The notes: generated from the letters alone by a model not told the origin. DNA of 64,000 nucleotides from Fodinibius sp. Rm-B-1B1-1 (GCF_038594945.1 NZ_JBCFYD010000001.1:744001-808000), one strand, 5' to 3'. Shown: positions 1 to 8,926, counted from the stretch's first letter. Translations and numbers: made by a program.

Positions 1-1461
1 ATCCAATGTTTCCATACCTAAACTCTCTAAAATACCGTTCATGGTTTGCAGGACAAGAAGATCAGATACCCCTTCAACAATCAAATTATTTGGTCCAACA
101 AATAAAGTTTGGTGAATTTCATATCCGAGAGCTCCTTGAAGTGGAAACAAACTGTCATCCGAAGCTTCTAAAACGTCAGTTAATACTTTTGTACCCTGTT
201 CTTCTACTGGAAGCACTTCATCTGCCTTAAGACTCTGATCTTCAACAATCCTCACTCTTTCAAATTTCTGGGCATCTACCATGAATGGAGAATGAGTAGT
301 ATAAATCAGTTGATGATCATCTTTCAGATCTGTTTCAAAATAGTTAATTAAATCTTCCTGTGCCTTTGCATGTAAAAACAAACCCGGCTCATCTAATAGC
401 AATACTAATGATTCATGTTTCTTTTTTAAGTCAGAATACCAAGCAAGAAATGAAAAGAACCAAACAAATCCCCTTGATCTGGTTCCTAGCAAAGTACTAA
501 CCCAATGTTTTTTATCGTAAACTTCGGCCCAAATATTTGTTCCATTTTGCATTCCATCGGGATCATTAGGTTGTCCTGGCCGAACATCAAACTGCATTTG
601 TAAATGATCGTTTTGAGACCAGTATTCCACAATTTTTTTGGTAAGATGATTCCCTGCTCCCTGTAATCTGTTTTTAAGTTTTTGAGTTCGTCCTGGATTC
701 AAAAGATCATCTAAATCTAATCTTGCTAAATTAATTAAACCTAAAAGTGGATAATCAGATTCTTTTAATTGTCTTGATTCTTTCCTCTGTTTCAGATTCT
801 GAATGTTAGCAAGACCATTCATCTGATAATATTGGTCGAAGTACAAAAACTTTGGTACACGGTCGCTTAGAATATTGTTATATATGTAATACTCTAAGCT
901 GTTATCTATAATTGTGTTTAGAATATTTTTTAATTCTGAATGTTCATTGTTCTCGCTAGACTCATCTAACAGTGCTTTAATTTCCTTAGGACTATCTTTC
1001 TTCTTTAAGTTCTTTGATAGTTCACTATCTATATCAAAATTGTTGATTAAACTTCTTATTGATGATTTTAGATTAACATTCAGTTGGAACGTCCTTTCAT
1101 TATCATACCCTTTGAAGAGTTTTAGAGAAGTGCCTTTCCTAATTGCTGTATCCCCAAACAGCTCACTAACTGCATTTAAATCACCTTGATCAAGCTCATA
1201 AGTTGCCTCTACAACTTTTGAGTGATTTCCACCCTCTTCTATTTTCTGTCTATAATCCTCAACGTCCCATCTTGGATAATCATCTGTTACACTATAAGTG
1301 TTTTTGGATTGCTCAATTGGATTTAATCGATATAACGCATCAAGAAGTGCGGTTTTTCCGGCTTCGTTCTTACCCACCAAACATGTTATATCATTAATTA
1401 CGAACTCATTTGAATCTCTGATGCTCTGAAAGTTATATACTTGTGCTTTGGTCAGTTTCAT
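1..1461 (-). CDS. OLD-family ATP-dependent nuclease (AAA ATPase plus TOPRIM), 3' end outside window
   Basis: An open frame starts at ATG 1461-1459 and runs without a stop off the left edge (487 codons visible). The N-terminus reads MKLTKAQVYNFQSI, typical of the RecF/SMC-like ATPases of the OLD family (COG3593-like). A Walker A motif, GKNEAGKT, lies at residues 30-37. A Walker B, LVLLLDEPG, has its acidic pair at D357-E358 and is followed by an SMC-like THSPFM segment. From about residue 458 the text NNLIVEGVSD marks the start of a TOPRIM nuclease domain, with the metal-binding glutamate at E463; the rest of that domain is cut off. OLD proteins are ATP-dependent nucleases, and several act in phage defence (P2 Old, Gabija GajA). 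Whether this one stands alone or has a helicase partner lies outside the window. It sits next to tRNA-Phe, a common insertion site, so an accessory origin is plausible but not shown. Confidence 0.85.
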   Translation of the reverse strand, partial: MKLTKAQVYNFQSIRDSNEFVINDITCLVGKNEAGKTALLDALYRLNPIEQSKNTYSVTDDYPRWDVEDYRQKIEEGGNHSKVVEATYELDQGDLNAVSELFGDTAIRKGTSLKLFKGYDNERTFQLNVNLKSSIRSLINNFDIDSELSKNLKKKDSPKEIKALLDESSENNEHSELKNILNTIIDNSLEYYIYNNILSDRVPKFLYFDQYYQMNGLANIQNLKQRKESRQLKESDYPLLGLINLARLDLDDLLNPGRTQKLKNRLQGAGNHLTKKIVEYWSQNDHLQMQFDVRPGQPNDPDGMQNGTNIWAEVYDKKHWVSTLLGTRSRGFVWFFSFLAWYSDLKKKHESLVLLLDEPGLFLHAKAQEDLINYFETDLKDDHQLIYTTHSPFMVDAQKFERVRIVEDQSLKADEVLPVEEQGTKVLTDVLEASDDSLFPLQGALGYEIHQTLFVGPNNLIVEGVSDLLVLQTMNGILESLGMETLD

Positions 1462-1698
1462 ATTTCCTCTTGAATCAACGTACTGTTTTAGTGAACATAC
1501 AACTGGTAGTTATATACCTAATCAATCCCAAAAAATAAAACAAGCTATATACTAGTTTCTCGCACAGAATCAGGAAGGTGATAAATAAAAATTTCGGAAA
1601 TGTGAGTAAAAAAGAAGCAATATGAGGAGAGCTAAAACAAAGCTAAAAACAAATACTACCTACATAGTTGTTTTAGCATTGTTTTACTATAAAATACT

Positions 1699-1731
1699 AA
1701 AGCCCTGCAACTCAAGGAGTTACAGGGCTTT
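1699..1731 (-). terminator. Terminator hairpin downstream of tRNA-Phe
   Basis: AAAGCCCTG at 1699-1707 pairs with CAGGGCTTT at 1723-1731, with further partial pairing inside. On the minus strand it begins four bases past the tRNA 3' end and is followed by a T-rich stretch. It most likely ends the tRNA transcript. Confidence 0.75.
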
Positions 1732-1734
1732 GCG

Positions 1735-1807
1735 TGGGACCGGGCGGAATCGAACCGCCGACACCGCGATTTTCAGTCGCGTGCTCTACCTACTGAGCTA
1801 CAGTCCC
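1735..1807 (-). tRNA. tRNA-Phe (GAA anticodon)
   Basis: The reverse complement folds as a 73-base tRNA. The acceptor stem is GGGACTG with its 3' partner ending in GTCCCA, the D arm contains AGCTCAGTAGGTAGAGC, and the T arm contains GGTTCGATTCC. The anticodon stem CGCGA/TCGCG closes the loop CTGAAAA, giving anticodon GAA for phenylalanine. CCA is not encoded after the discriminator A. It is transcribed from its own promoter just upstream and ends in an adjacent hairpin, so it is an independent single-tRNA unit. Confidence 0.96.
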
Positions 1808-1825
1808 AACTCGATTAAGAGTTGC

Positions 1826-1856
1826 CAAATATAAAATCTTTTCGACTTTATACAAA
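1826..1856 (-). promoter_or_regulatory. Bacteroidota-type promoter of tRNA-Phe
   Basis: On the minus strand TTTG (1853-1856) is followed after 19 bases by TATATTTG (1826-1833). This is an exact match to the -33 TTTG and -7 TAnnTTTG boxes recognised by the Bacteroidota primary sigma factor. The tRNA 5' end lies 18 bases beyond the -7 box. The element lies in the 3' flank of recJ. Confidence 0.8.
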
Positions 1857-1880
1857 GAGGATATTCCCGATTTTTTGAAG

Positions 1881-3596
1881 TTATCTATCTTGCACTTCGA
1901 CATCGCGAAGCCGAACCTGCAGAGTACGCCGGCCATTCCATTCATTTTCTTCCAGTGAGTACGCAATATTAAGTTTTTGCTCGTCGCTGTTTCGGATCAC
2001 CGGCAAATATTCGTGCATATTAAACCCAATCACATCAAATGCACCAGATCCATTTTGCTTCACCTTCATCTTCAGGTGCCCCTTTCCTACAATTGTGGGT
2101 ACGCCAACCACTTCTACATCCCTGCTTACAAAAATGGGTCGCAAATTCCCCGGCCCAAAGGGCTCAAACTGACTTAATAATTTCCAAAAACGCAAGTCGA
2201 CATCACTGAGATCAAGCTCGCTGTCAATATTCAGCTCAGGCTTAAAGTCCTCTTTCGACAACCGTTCGGCAGCAATATCATTAATACGCTGGCGGAATTC
2301 CTCCAGATTTTCCTTGGCAATCGTCAATCCCGCGGCATACTCATGTCCACCAAATTGCTCGAGCAGATCCTCACATTCCTTAAAAGCCTCATAAATGTTA
2401 AATCCATCAATACTTCGAGCCGATCCTTTAATCTTTCCATCTATAGTACTCAACATTACCGCTGGTCGGCCATAGGTATCAACCAGTCGAGAAGCCACAA
2501 TTCCAATTACGCCCAAGTGCCAATCAGGCTGGTGCAGCACCATTGACGAAATCTTATCCAGATTATAATCCTTATCAACCATAGCCTTGGCCTCTTCCAT
2601 AGTTTCACTATCCTTATCGCGGCGGGCAATATTGATACTCTCTAACTCATGGGCACGGGATTCAGCCTCGGCCGGCGTTTCCGAAATAAGCAACTGCACC
2701 GCTTTGGTCGCATCCCCCATTCGTCCGGCCGCATTAATGCGCGGACCAATAGAAAACACGATATTTGAAGTTGATATAGAACCAATACTCAAGTTTATCA
2801 GGTCTGTTAGTGCTTTAATCCCAACACGGGGCTGCTCATTAATTCGCTTGAGCCCCTCACGCATCAAAATGCGATTTTCATCCACAATCGGAACAATATC
2901 AGACGCAATCGAAATGGCTACTAAGTCCAGCAGTTTATAGGCCAGCTTATCGGCCAAACCCAGCTTTTTGATGGTTCCCTGAATTAGCTTGAAACCAACC
3001 CCCGCCCCGGAAAGTCCTTCAAAGGGATACTCACAATCTTCGCGTTTGGGATCGAGAACGGCCACCGCATCGGGAATTCTATCACCCACATTGTGATGAT
3101 CACAAATAATCACATCGATACCGTGCTCTTTAGCCTGCTCGGTCTCTTTAACAGCTGTAATCCCACAATCCACTGAGACAATGAGATCAGCTTGGGTATC
3201 AATAGCATACTGTATTCCCTCTTCGTTGATACCGTACCCCTCTTTAAAACGATGGGGGATATAAAAGTCAACATCAACGCCAAACTCCTTCAAAAAGATA
3301 TAAAGTATAGCTGTAGATGTCGTTCCATCAACATCATAATCCCCATAAATGAGAATTTTTTCCCTATTCCGAACAGCCTCTGCCAATCGAGCAGTCGCCT
3401 TGTCCATATCCTTCATCAAAAAAGGATCATGGATCTGGCTTAAATCGGATCGGAAGAATGATTCGGCTTTCTCATAATTATCAACACCACGCAAAACAAG
3501 AAGGCGGGCTATTTTTCGGGGAACCCCCAGCTGCTCTTGCAAATCGGATACAGCTTCTTCGTTCTCTGGTGTAGCAAAAACCCAGCGAAAAGACAT
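1881..3596 (-). CDS. recJ: Single-stranded-DNA-specific exonuclease RecJ
   Basis: This 571-residue protein matches RecJ over its full usual length. It has the DHH phosphoesterase motifs GDYDVDG at 85-91 and DHH at 166-168 (ICDHHN), both of which bind the catalytic metals. A later LSGAGVGFKL segment and a DHHA1-type FGGHEYAAGLTI motif follow, with the C-terminal OB-like region after that. RecJ degrades single-stranded DNA 5' to 3' in RecFOR recombination, mismatch repair and base excision repair in the cytoplasm. The gene is monocistronic here, with a 374-base gap separating it from the divergent leucine dehydrogenase gene. The ATG at 3596 gives the family N-terminus (FRW...). Confidence 0.96.
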   Translation of the reverse strand: MSFRWVFATPENEEAVSDLQEQLGVPRKIARLLVLRGVDNYEKAESFFRSDLSQIHDPFLMKDMDKATARLAEAVRNREKILIYGDYDVDGTTSTAILYIFLKEFGVDVDFYIPHRFKEGYGINEEGIQYAIDTQADLIVSVDCGITAVKETEQAKEHGIDVIICDHHNVGDRIPDAVAVLDPKREDCEYPFEGLSGAGVGFKLIQGTIKKLGLADKLAYKLLDLVAISIASDIVPIVDENRILMREGLKRINEQPRVGIKALTDLINLSIGSISTSNIVFSIGPRINAAGRMGDATKAVQLLISETPAEAESRAHELESINIARRDKDSETMEEAKAMVDKDYNLDKISSMVLHQPDWHLGVIGIVASRLVDTYGRPAVMLSTIDGKIKGSARSIDGFNIYEAFKECEDLLEQFGGHEYAAGLTIAKENLEEFRQRINDIAAERLSKEDFKPELNIDSELDLSDVDLRFWKLLSQFEPFGPGNLRPIFVSRDVEVVGVPTIVGKGHLKMKVKQNGSGAFDVIGFNMHEYLPVIRNSDEQKLNIAYSLEENEWNGRRTLQVRLRDVEVQDR

Positions 3597-3970
3597 AATT
3601 ATCTGTTTTTTTCTTTTTTGTCATAAATAGCGTACCGGCGATCAAACCAAATAGCCATACTGCTTTGCCAACAAGCTGTCAACAAAGGATTCTTAATTAA
3701 AATACAATATCCGTACTAAAATTCATTATCTAAACGCTGTTTATCCAGACATTCGTTTACAATTTGCAGTAGACTTCTTGATGATACATTTACTACTAAA
3801 ATTGCCCCATTTTTTGTACCTTTGCATACTTTGATCGACTCAACTATTCATAGAATAATTAATGCCGGGGTTTATTAAGAGATAATTTAAATCGAACAGC
3901 AACTTTTTGCTGAGGTTTTTACAAAACTGATTTTTTGAACGATAGTTTTAATGATTTAAACCAGATTATC
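3597..3970. other. Divergent intergenic region between recJ and leucine dehydrogenase
   Basis: This 374-base AT-rich spacer separates two divergent genes. It holds a clear -7 box (TACCTTTG, 3817-3824) on the plus strand. No RNA gene, riboswitch or additional coding frame could be supported in it. Confidence 0.5.
3817..3824 (+). promoter_or_regulatory. Probable -7 promoter box for leucine dehydrogenase
   Basis: TACCTTTG matches the Bacteroidota TAnnTTTG box. No good TTTG lies 19-21 bases upstream (only TTTA at 3789-3792, 24 bases away), so the call rests on one element. It would give a leader of roughly 140 bases before the ATG at 3971. Confidence 0.4.
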
Positions 3971-5143
3971 ATGGAATCTACTACTTTGGAAAAAAATAAG
4001 GCTGCTGATTTAAGCGAGGACTTCCCGCTTTTTGGCAAGCTGCAATCGTACGAGCATGAACAAATTGTGGTCTGCTCAGAACCAACCATGGGCTTGAAGG
4101 CTATTATTGCCGTTCATGACACTACATTAGGACCTGCACTTGGTGGTGTTCGGATGTGGCCTTATAATAATGAGAAAGAAGCTATTCGCGATGTACTGCG
4201 CCTTTCGCGTGGTATGACTTACAAGGCAGCCATTTCGGGTCTTAATCTCGGTGGTGGAAAAGCCGTAATCATTGGGGATCCCCGGAAAGAGAAAAGTGAA
4301 GCGCTTTTCCGCGCTTTCGGCCGGTATGTTGATAGCCTGGGCGGACGATATATTACTGCTGAAGACGTTGGAACCGACGTGCAAGCTATGGAATGGGTCC
4401 GGATGGAGACCAAATATGTAACCGGTTTACCAAAAGCTATTGGCGGCAGCGGCGACCCTTCTCCCGTAACAGCTTACGGCGTTTATCAAGGGATGAAAGC
4501 ATGTGCCCAAAAGGCTTATGGATCTGATTCCCTGGAAGGCAAACGCATCTCCATTCAAGGGGCTGGGCATGTAAGTTCGTACCTTGCTGAGTTTTTGCAC
4601 AAAGAAGGAGCCGAACTTCTCATCTGTGATATTTATGAGGATAAAGTAAATGCTCTGGCCGACAAAGTGGACGCTGAAGTAGTTGATCCCGATGACATTT
4701 ATGGACTTAATGTAGATATATTTAGTCCCTGTGCGTTAGGCGGTGTCATTAATGATGATACGATGGATCATCTAAACTGTGATATCGTAGCTGGAGCTGC
4801 CAACAACGTACTTGAAGAGGAAGATAAACACGGACAAATGCTGCTGGATAAAGGCATCCTTTATGCTCCGGATTATGTGATTAATGCTGGTGGGCTTATT
4901 AATGTAGCCAGCGAACTTGAAGGCTATAACGAGGAACGGGCAGAAGGTCAGGCCGAAAAGATTTATGATACTATTCTAGATATCCTGAATTATTCTGAAG
5001 AAAACGATACCCCAACCTTTACAGCCTCAAATATTCTTGCCGAACAGCGGATGAGTAATGTGGGCAAAATTCATAATATTTATACCTCTCAGAGTAACTT
5101 TACAGGTCATATTGGCGACCTCTATAAACATGCCAATCTGTAG
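3971..5143 (+). CDS. ldh: Leucine dehydrogenase (Glu/Leu/Phe/Val dehydrogenase family)
   Basis: The protein catalyses NAD-dependent reversible oxidative deamination of branched-chain amino acids to 2-oxo acids, linking leucine, valine and isoleucine to acyl-CoA and branched fatty acid synthesis. It has the family core HDTTLGPALGG, and the substrate-binding and catalytic lysines lie twelve residues apart (YKAAI and GGGKAVI, K85 and K97 with this start), as in Bacillus leucine dehydrogenase. A Rossmann motif, GAGHVSSYLA, follows. The ATG at 3971 gives 390 residues, slightly longer than the usual ~365 because of a short N-terminal extension. An in-frame TTG at 3935 is a less likely start. It is followed by a strong terminator, so it is probably transcribed alone. 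Confidence 0.92.
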   Translation: MESTTLEKNKAADLSEDFPLFGKLQSYEHEQIVVCSEPTMGLKAIIAVHDTTLGPALGGVRMWPYNNEKEAIRDVLRLSRGMTYKAAISGLNLGGGKAVIIGDPRKEKSEALFRAFGRYVDSLGGRYITAEDVGTDVQAMEWVRMETKYVTGLPKAIGGSGDPSPVTAYGVYQGMKACAQKAYGSDSLEGKRISIQGAGHVSSYLAEFLHKEGAELLICDIYEDKVNALADKVDAEVVDPDDIYGLNVDIFSPCALGGVINDDTMDHLNCDIVAGAANNVLEEEDKHGQMLLDKGILYAPDYVINAGGLINVASELEGYNEERAEGQAEKIYDTILDILNYSEENDTPTFTASNILAEQRMSNVGKIHNIYTSQSNFTGHIGDLYKHANL

Positions 5144-5168
5144 AAGAAATAGTTAAAATCGTATATTG

Positions 5169-5200
5169 AGGCGGCTCAAATTTTTGGGCCGCCTTTTTTG
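5169..5200 (+). terminator. Rho-independent terminator after leucine dehydrogenase
   Basis: A GGCGGC/GCCGCC stem around a CAAATTTTTGG core is followed by TTTTTT. It begins 26 bases after the leucine dehydrogenase stop codon and isolates that gene from hslO. Confidence 0.85.
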
Positions 5201-5237
5201 TTATACCTTGATCAATCAGGTGAAAAATTAGACGGTT

Positions 5238-6143
5238 ATGATTTCAAAAGAAGACTTTATTACAAAAGATCGCCTCATCAAAGGCATTGCCAAAGATGGC
5301 ACGCTCAAAATATCTGTAGTAAAAACCACAGATATAATTAAAACAGCCCGCAAAAAGCATGGCCTTTCTCTGCTCAATACCGTGCTATTGGGACGCGCAT
5401 TAACAGGTACCATGTTGATGGCCTCCGAACTTAAAGGAGAAGAACGCATCAAAATGCGCATCGAAGGCCAGGGGCCAGTAGGCCTGCTTGTTGCCGAAGC
5501 CAATCGCGTAGGAGAAGTCCGGGGCTATGTTCAACATCCACAAGCCGAATTTGATTATACCAACGGTGATACCAATATCAGTGATGGCCTGGGTGTTGGG
5601 GTAATGACCATCAGCAAAACATTGTACAACGAAGCTGAGCCCCGACACAGTAGCATTGAACTCATAAAAAGCAATATCACTGATGACCTTGCTTACTACA
5701 TGGTGCAGTCTGAGCAAATCCCATCCGCTATTCTTTTGGATGTTGGCCTTGATGAAGAGGGCAACATCACAGAAGCAGGTGGTTTGATGATCCAGCGTAT
5801 GCCCGATGCTCCGGAAGGTGCCATTGACCAGCTTCAAGAAAAAATGCTGCAATTTGATTCTATCAGCCAAATGTTGGGTAACGGCCTTTATATTGATGAT
5901 ATCATGAAAAAGGCTATGGATCCCATGGAAGTAAAAGAGCTTGACCGTCAGCCGGTCGACTTTTTCTGTCGCTGTACTCGTGATCGCTTCAAAAATGCAT
6001 TAGCCATGCTTGGCGTTGAAGACCTCAAAGAGATTAGCGACGAGGGACAAGAGCTTGTCTGTCATTTTTGTAACGAGCATTATAACATCACCAAAAATGA
6101 AATTGAAGAACTATTGATGGAAACCAAAGCTAAAATGAACTAA
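5238..6143 (+). CDS. hslO: Hsp33 redox-regulated holdase chaperone
   Basis: This 301-residue protein is a full-length Hsp33. The C-terminal redox switch keeps all four zinc-binding cysteines as CRC (C244, C246) and CHFC (C275, C278). Hsp33 is inactive with zinc bound. On oxidative unfolding it forms disulfides and dimerises to hold unfolding cytoplasmic proteins. The N-terminal domain begins with LIKGIAKDGTLKISVV, typical of the family. The ndh gene begins 15 bases after its stop, so the two are likely cotranscribed, pairing an oxidative-stress chaperone with a respiratory flavoprotein known to generate superoxide and peroxide. That functional link is inference. Confidence 0.96.
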   Translation: MISKEDFITKDRLIKGIAKDGTLKISVVKTTDIIKTARKKHGLSLLNTVLLGRALTGTMLMASELKGEERIKMRIEGQGPVGLLVAEANRVGEVRGYVQHPQAEFDYTNGDTNISDGLGVGVMTISKTLYNEAEPRHSSIELIKSNITDDLAYYMVQSEQIPSAILLDVGLDEEGNITEAGGLMIQRMPDAPEGAIDQLQEKMLQFDSISQMLGNGLYIDDIMKKAMDPMEVKELDRQPVDFFCRCTRDRFKNALAMLGVEDLKEISDEGQELVCHFCNEHYNITKNEIEELLMETKAKMN

Positions 6144-6158
6144 GAAATTATTACTGGG

Positions 6159-7430
6159 ATGGGAGATAGCAAACATGTTGTCATTGTAGGCGGTGGATTT
6201 GGTGGAATTTCAGTTGCCAAAAAGCTAAAACGATCGAATGTTGATATTACAATTATCGACAAAAGTAATCACCATCTTTTTCAGCCATTACTTTACCAGG
6301 TGGCGACAGCAGCTCTTTCACCGGGAGATATAGCCGTTCCGATCCGTGCTATCCTGGGCGAACGAAAGGGCTTAAAAGTCCTGCTGGGCAATGTTACCGA
6401 GGTCAATAAAAAGAAACAGTTTGTTGCTCTGGAGAATGGCCAGAAAGTTAATTTCGATTATTTGGTGCTGGCGCCTGGAGCACAATACAATTATTTTGGA
6501 AATGACGGTTGGAAGAAACACGCTCCGGGCCTAAAATCTGTGGGGGATGCTTTGCAAATTCGTGAGCGTCTATTGCTGTCCCTTGAAAAGGCCGAGCAAC
6601 TCGAAGATCCCAAACTTCGCGAACCCTATCTTACTTTCGTAGTTATAGGTGGCGGACCAACAGGTGTTGAGATGGCCGGTGCCATCGGTGAAATTGCCAA
6701 GCGGAATATGATGCGCGATTATAATACCTTCAGCAAAAATGAGACGCGCATCTTCTTAGTCGAAGCCGCACCGAAAATCCTCAATGGCTATCCTGATTCG
6801 CTATCCGAACAAGCACGTGAAACCTTAGAAGAAATGGGCGTCCGCGTTTTAACAAATACACCTGTTACAGGTATTAGTGAAAGCAAGGTTTCTTTTTCGG
6901 AGGGAGCTATTGACACTCCCAACATTATCTGGGCGGCAGGTGTAGCTGCATCGCCGCTTCTGTCATCCCTTGAAACGAAACAAGATCGGACCGGTCGCGT
7001 TTTTGTAGAAGATGACCTTTCTATCCCTGGCAACGACAATGTTTTTGTCATTGGAGATGCTGCTCACAAAAAGGATAAGTCTGGAAATCCCCTACCCGCA
7101 TTGGCCCCGGTTGCCATCCAGCAGGGTAAATTCCTGGGTAATCTCATTCAAAATGAACTCAAAGATAAAGAACGCACATCATTTAACTTTGTAGATAAAG
7201 GAACCATGGCAACTATCGGACGTGCCAAAGCAGTTGCTGATATCCGCGGGTTTAAGTTCAGCGGCTTTTTTGCCTGGATTCTGTGGTCGGTGGTTCACAT
7301 TTTCTTTTTAATTGGCTTTCGTAATCGCTTTAAGGTATTTGTAGAGTGGATGTGGCATTACTTCACTTTCAAACGCGGAGTACGTCTTATCACTGATCGA
7401 TTTAGTGAAAATGAAGACCCGGGAAATTAA
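6159..7430 (+). CDS. ndh: Type II NADH dehydrogenase (NAD(P)/FAD-dependent oxidoreductase)
   Basis: This 423-residue flavoprotein transfers electrons from NADH to the membrane quinone pool without proton pumping. It has an N-terminal FAD-binding GGGFGG at residues 11-16 and a second dinucleotide motif GGGPTG at 164-169 for NADH. The NDH-2 signature HHLFQPLLYQVATAALSP follows the first, and a VIGDAA motif closes the FAD site. The C-terminal 60 residues hold a hydrophobic, aromatic segment (FFAWILWSVVHIFFLIGF) that anchors such enzymes to the inner face of the cytoplasmic membrane. It follows hslO by 15 bases. Confidence 0.93.
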   Translation: MGDSKHVVIVGGGFGGISVAKKLKRSNVDITIIDKSNHHLFQPLLYQVATAALSPGDIAVPIRAILGERKGLKVLLGNVTEVNKKKQFVALENGQKVNFDYLVLAPGAQYNYFGNDGWKKHAPGLKSVGDALQIRERLLLSLEKAEQLEDPKLREPYLTFVVIGGGPTGVEMAGAIGEIAKRNMMRDYNTFSKNETRIFLVEAAPKILNGYPDSLSEQARETLEEMGVRVLTNTPVTGISESKVSFSEGAIDTPNIIWAAGVAASPLLSSLETKQDRTGRVFVEDDLSIPGNDNVFVIGDAAHKKDKSGNPLPALAPVAIQQGKFLGNLIQNELKDKERTSFNFVDKGTMATIGRAKAVADIRGFKFSGFFAWILWSVVHIFFLIGFRNRFKVFVEWMWHYFTFKRGVRLITDRFSENEDPGN

Positions 7431-7789
7431 AAAATGCTCTTCATTCCACAGCAAAGCGCGAGAATGAAAATAGAATGGTATTTTATAGAGCCTCTGCCTT
7501 AAACAATGAAAGACGTATTCTGTAATCGTATTGCATAGTACTACGTCAGGTGTCTGCACAGTATTATACAGACCGTCTACACAGTACTTTGTAAATACAC
7601 TACATAATATATGTATATACCCTTAATGACTGATAAAACAGGCTTATTATCATTCTGCTGGAGAAACCTGAGTCATTTTACCCTTCCCAAACTTCCAAAG
7701 TATAACAAGGCTATTGAGGTAATTAACCATTGCAACTCCCCGATCTTATCTCCAATTTAAGTGCGACCGAAAACTAAGCTTTTACTTAT
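7431..7789. other. 359-base intergenic region upstream of the P1 peptidase
   Basis: No coding frame or RNA gene is supported here. The notable content is a pair of direct repeats, GTCTRCACAGTAYT, at 7552-7565 and 7575-7588, inside an AT-rich stretch ending about 200 bases before the downstream start codon. Confidence 0.5.
7552..7588. repeat. Two direct repeats, possible operator
   Basis: GTCTGCACAGTATT (7552-7565) and GTCTACACAGTACT (7575-7588) match at 12 of 14 positions and start 23 bases apart, about two helical turns. That spacing suits a dimeric or tandem regulator binding one face of the DNA. No regulator gene is adjacent and the function is unproven. Confidence 0.35.
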
Positions 7790-8926
7790 ATGAAACTGCT
7801 GAACCTGCTTCTTTCATTACTGATTTTTGCTCCATTCGCCCTTTCTGCTCAAGATCAAAATATTCGGGACTATGGCATTGAAATTGGCGTACTTGAAACC
7901 GGTCCGTATAATGCCATCACGGATGTAAAAGGGCTCAAAGTCGGGCACCAAACCATCATTCAAAGCGATTACATCCGTACCGGTGCTACGGCTATTTTGC
8001 CTCATGATGGCAACATCTTTCAGCAAAAAGTTCCCGCTGCAGTATATGTGGGAAATGGATTCGGGAAACTGGCCGGCTCAACTCAAATTAAAGAGCTCGG
8101 TAACCTGGAGACGCCTATCATTCTCACCAATACACTTAGTGTGCCCACGGCCGCCGATGCGCTAATTGATCACACTTTTAGCTATTCAGAAAATAACCAG
8201 GTCCATTCGGTAAATCCGGTTGTAGGCGAAACGAATGACGGATATCTCAACGATATTCGTGGCCGACACGTATCCAAAGAAGATGTGCTTGCTGCTATTG
8301 ATAATGCAAAATCCGGGGCAGTAGAGCAGGGTAATATCGGGGCCGGAACCGGAACCATAGCCTTTGGATTTAAAGGCGGAATCGGTACCTCCTCCCGAAA
8401 GCTGCCGGAGCAAGCGGGTGGCTATACGGTGGGTGTTATCACACAAACTAATTTTGGGGGCGTACTTCAAATTGCAGGCGTACCCGTCGGCAAAGAGCTT
8501 GGCAAATATTATATGAGTGATCAACTCAACGAAACACCCGACGGTTCTTGTATGATAATCGTTGCCACTGACGCCCCGCTGGATGCTCGAAACTTAGAGC
8601 GTCTGGCTAAGCGAGCCCTGTTAGGATTAGGTAAAACGGGTGGTATTGCTTCTAATGGAAGTGGAGACTATGTCATTGCCTTTTCTACGGCCGAATCGGT
8701 TCGCATCCCATATCATTCTGATCAACATATTAAATCCCAGAACGTACTTCGAAATAGTGCCATGTCTCCTCTTTTTATGGCCGTAAATGAGGCAACCGAA
8801 GAAGCCATAATTAACTCACTCTTCCATGCTGAAACAATGACGGGCAGAGATGGACATACAGTAGAGGCGTTACCCGTAGAAGAAGTGTTGGAAATTATGG
8901 AACAGTATGGGCGAAGTGGAAAGTAG
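7790..8926 (+). CDS. Secreted P1-family (DmpA-like) aminopeptidase/amidase
   Basis: The protein belongs to the DmpA/P1 group of self-processing N-terminal-nucleophile hydrolases, which act as L-aminopeptidase/D-esterase/amidases. Residues 1-20 form a signal peptide ending in ALSA, so the mature protein is exported. Family blocks are present in order: GAITDVKGLKVGH-like (41-53), PVVGETNDGYLNDIRG (143-158), GAGTGT (184-189) and SNGSGDYVIAFST (288-300). Autocleavage is expected before S291 (G290-S291), which then becomes the nucleophile. At 378 residues it is full length for the family. It is a single gene between a long leader and a convergent Fe-S gene. The physiological substrate, presumably small peptides or amides in the periplasm, cannot be read from the sequence. 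Confidence 0.9.
   Translation: MKLLNLLLSLLIFAPFALSAQDQNIRDYGIEIGVLETGPYNAITDVKGLKVGHQTIIQSDYIRTGATAILPHDGNIFQQKVPAAVYVGNGFGKLAGSTQIKELGNLETPIILTNTLSVPTAADALIDHTFSYSENNQVHSVNPVVGETNDGYLNDIRGRHVSKEDVLAAIDNAKSGAVEQGNIGAGTGTIAFGFKGGIGTSSRKLPEQAGGYTVGVITQTNFGGVLQIAGVPVGKELGKYYMSDQLNETPDGSCMIIVATDAPLDARNLERLAKRALLGLGKTGGIASNGSGDYVIAFSTAESVRIPYHSDQHIKSQNVLRNSAMSPLFMAVNEATEEAIINSLFHAETMTGRDGHTVEALPVEEVLEIMEQYGRSGK

Noticed and set aside
1638-1645. TAGCTTTG -7-like box on the minus strand before the OLD-family gene
   Set aside because: It fits TAnnTTTG, but no -33 box is near and the leader would be about 170 bases, so it is not claimed as a promoter.
1622-1834. Plus-strand open frame of 70 codons covering tRNA-Phe
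   Set aside because: It is read across the antisense strand of tRNA-Phe and its terminator. Protein-like text such as GRNRTADTAIFSR is a known artefact of translating tRNA sequence.
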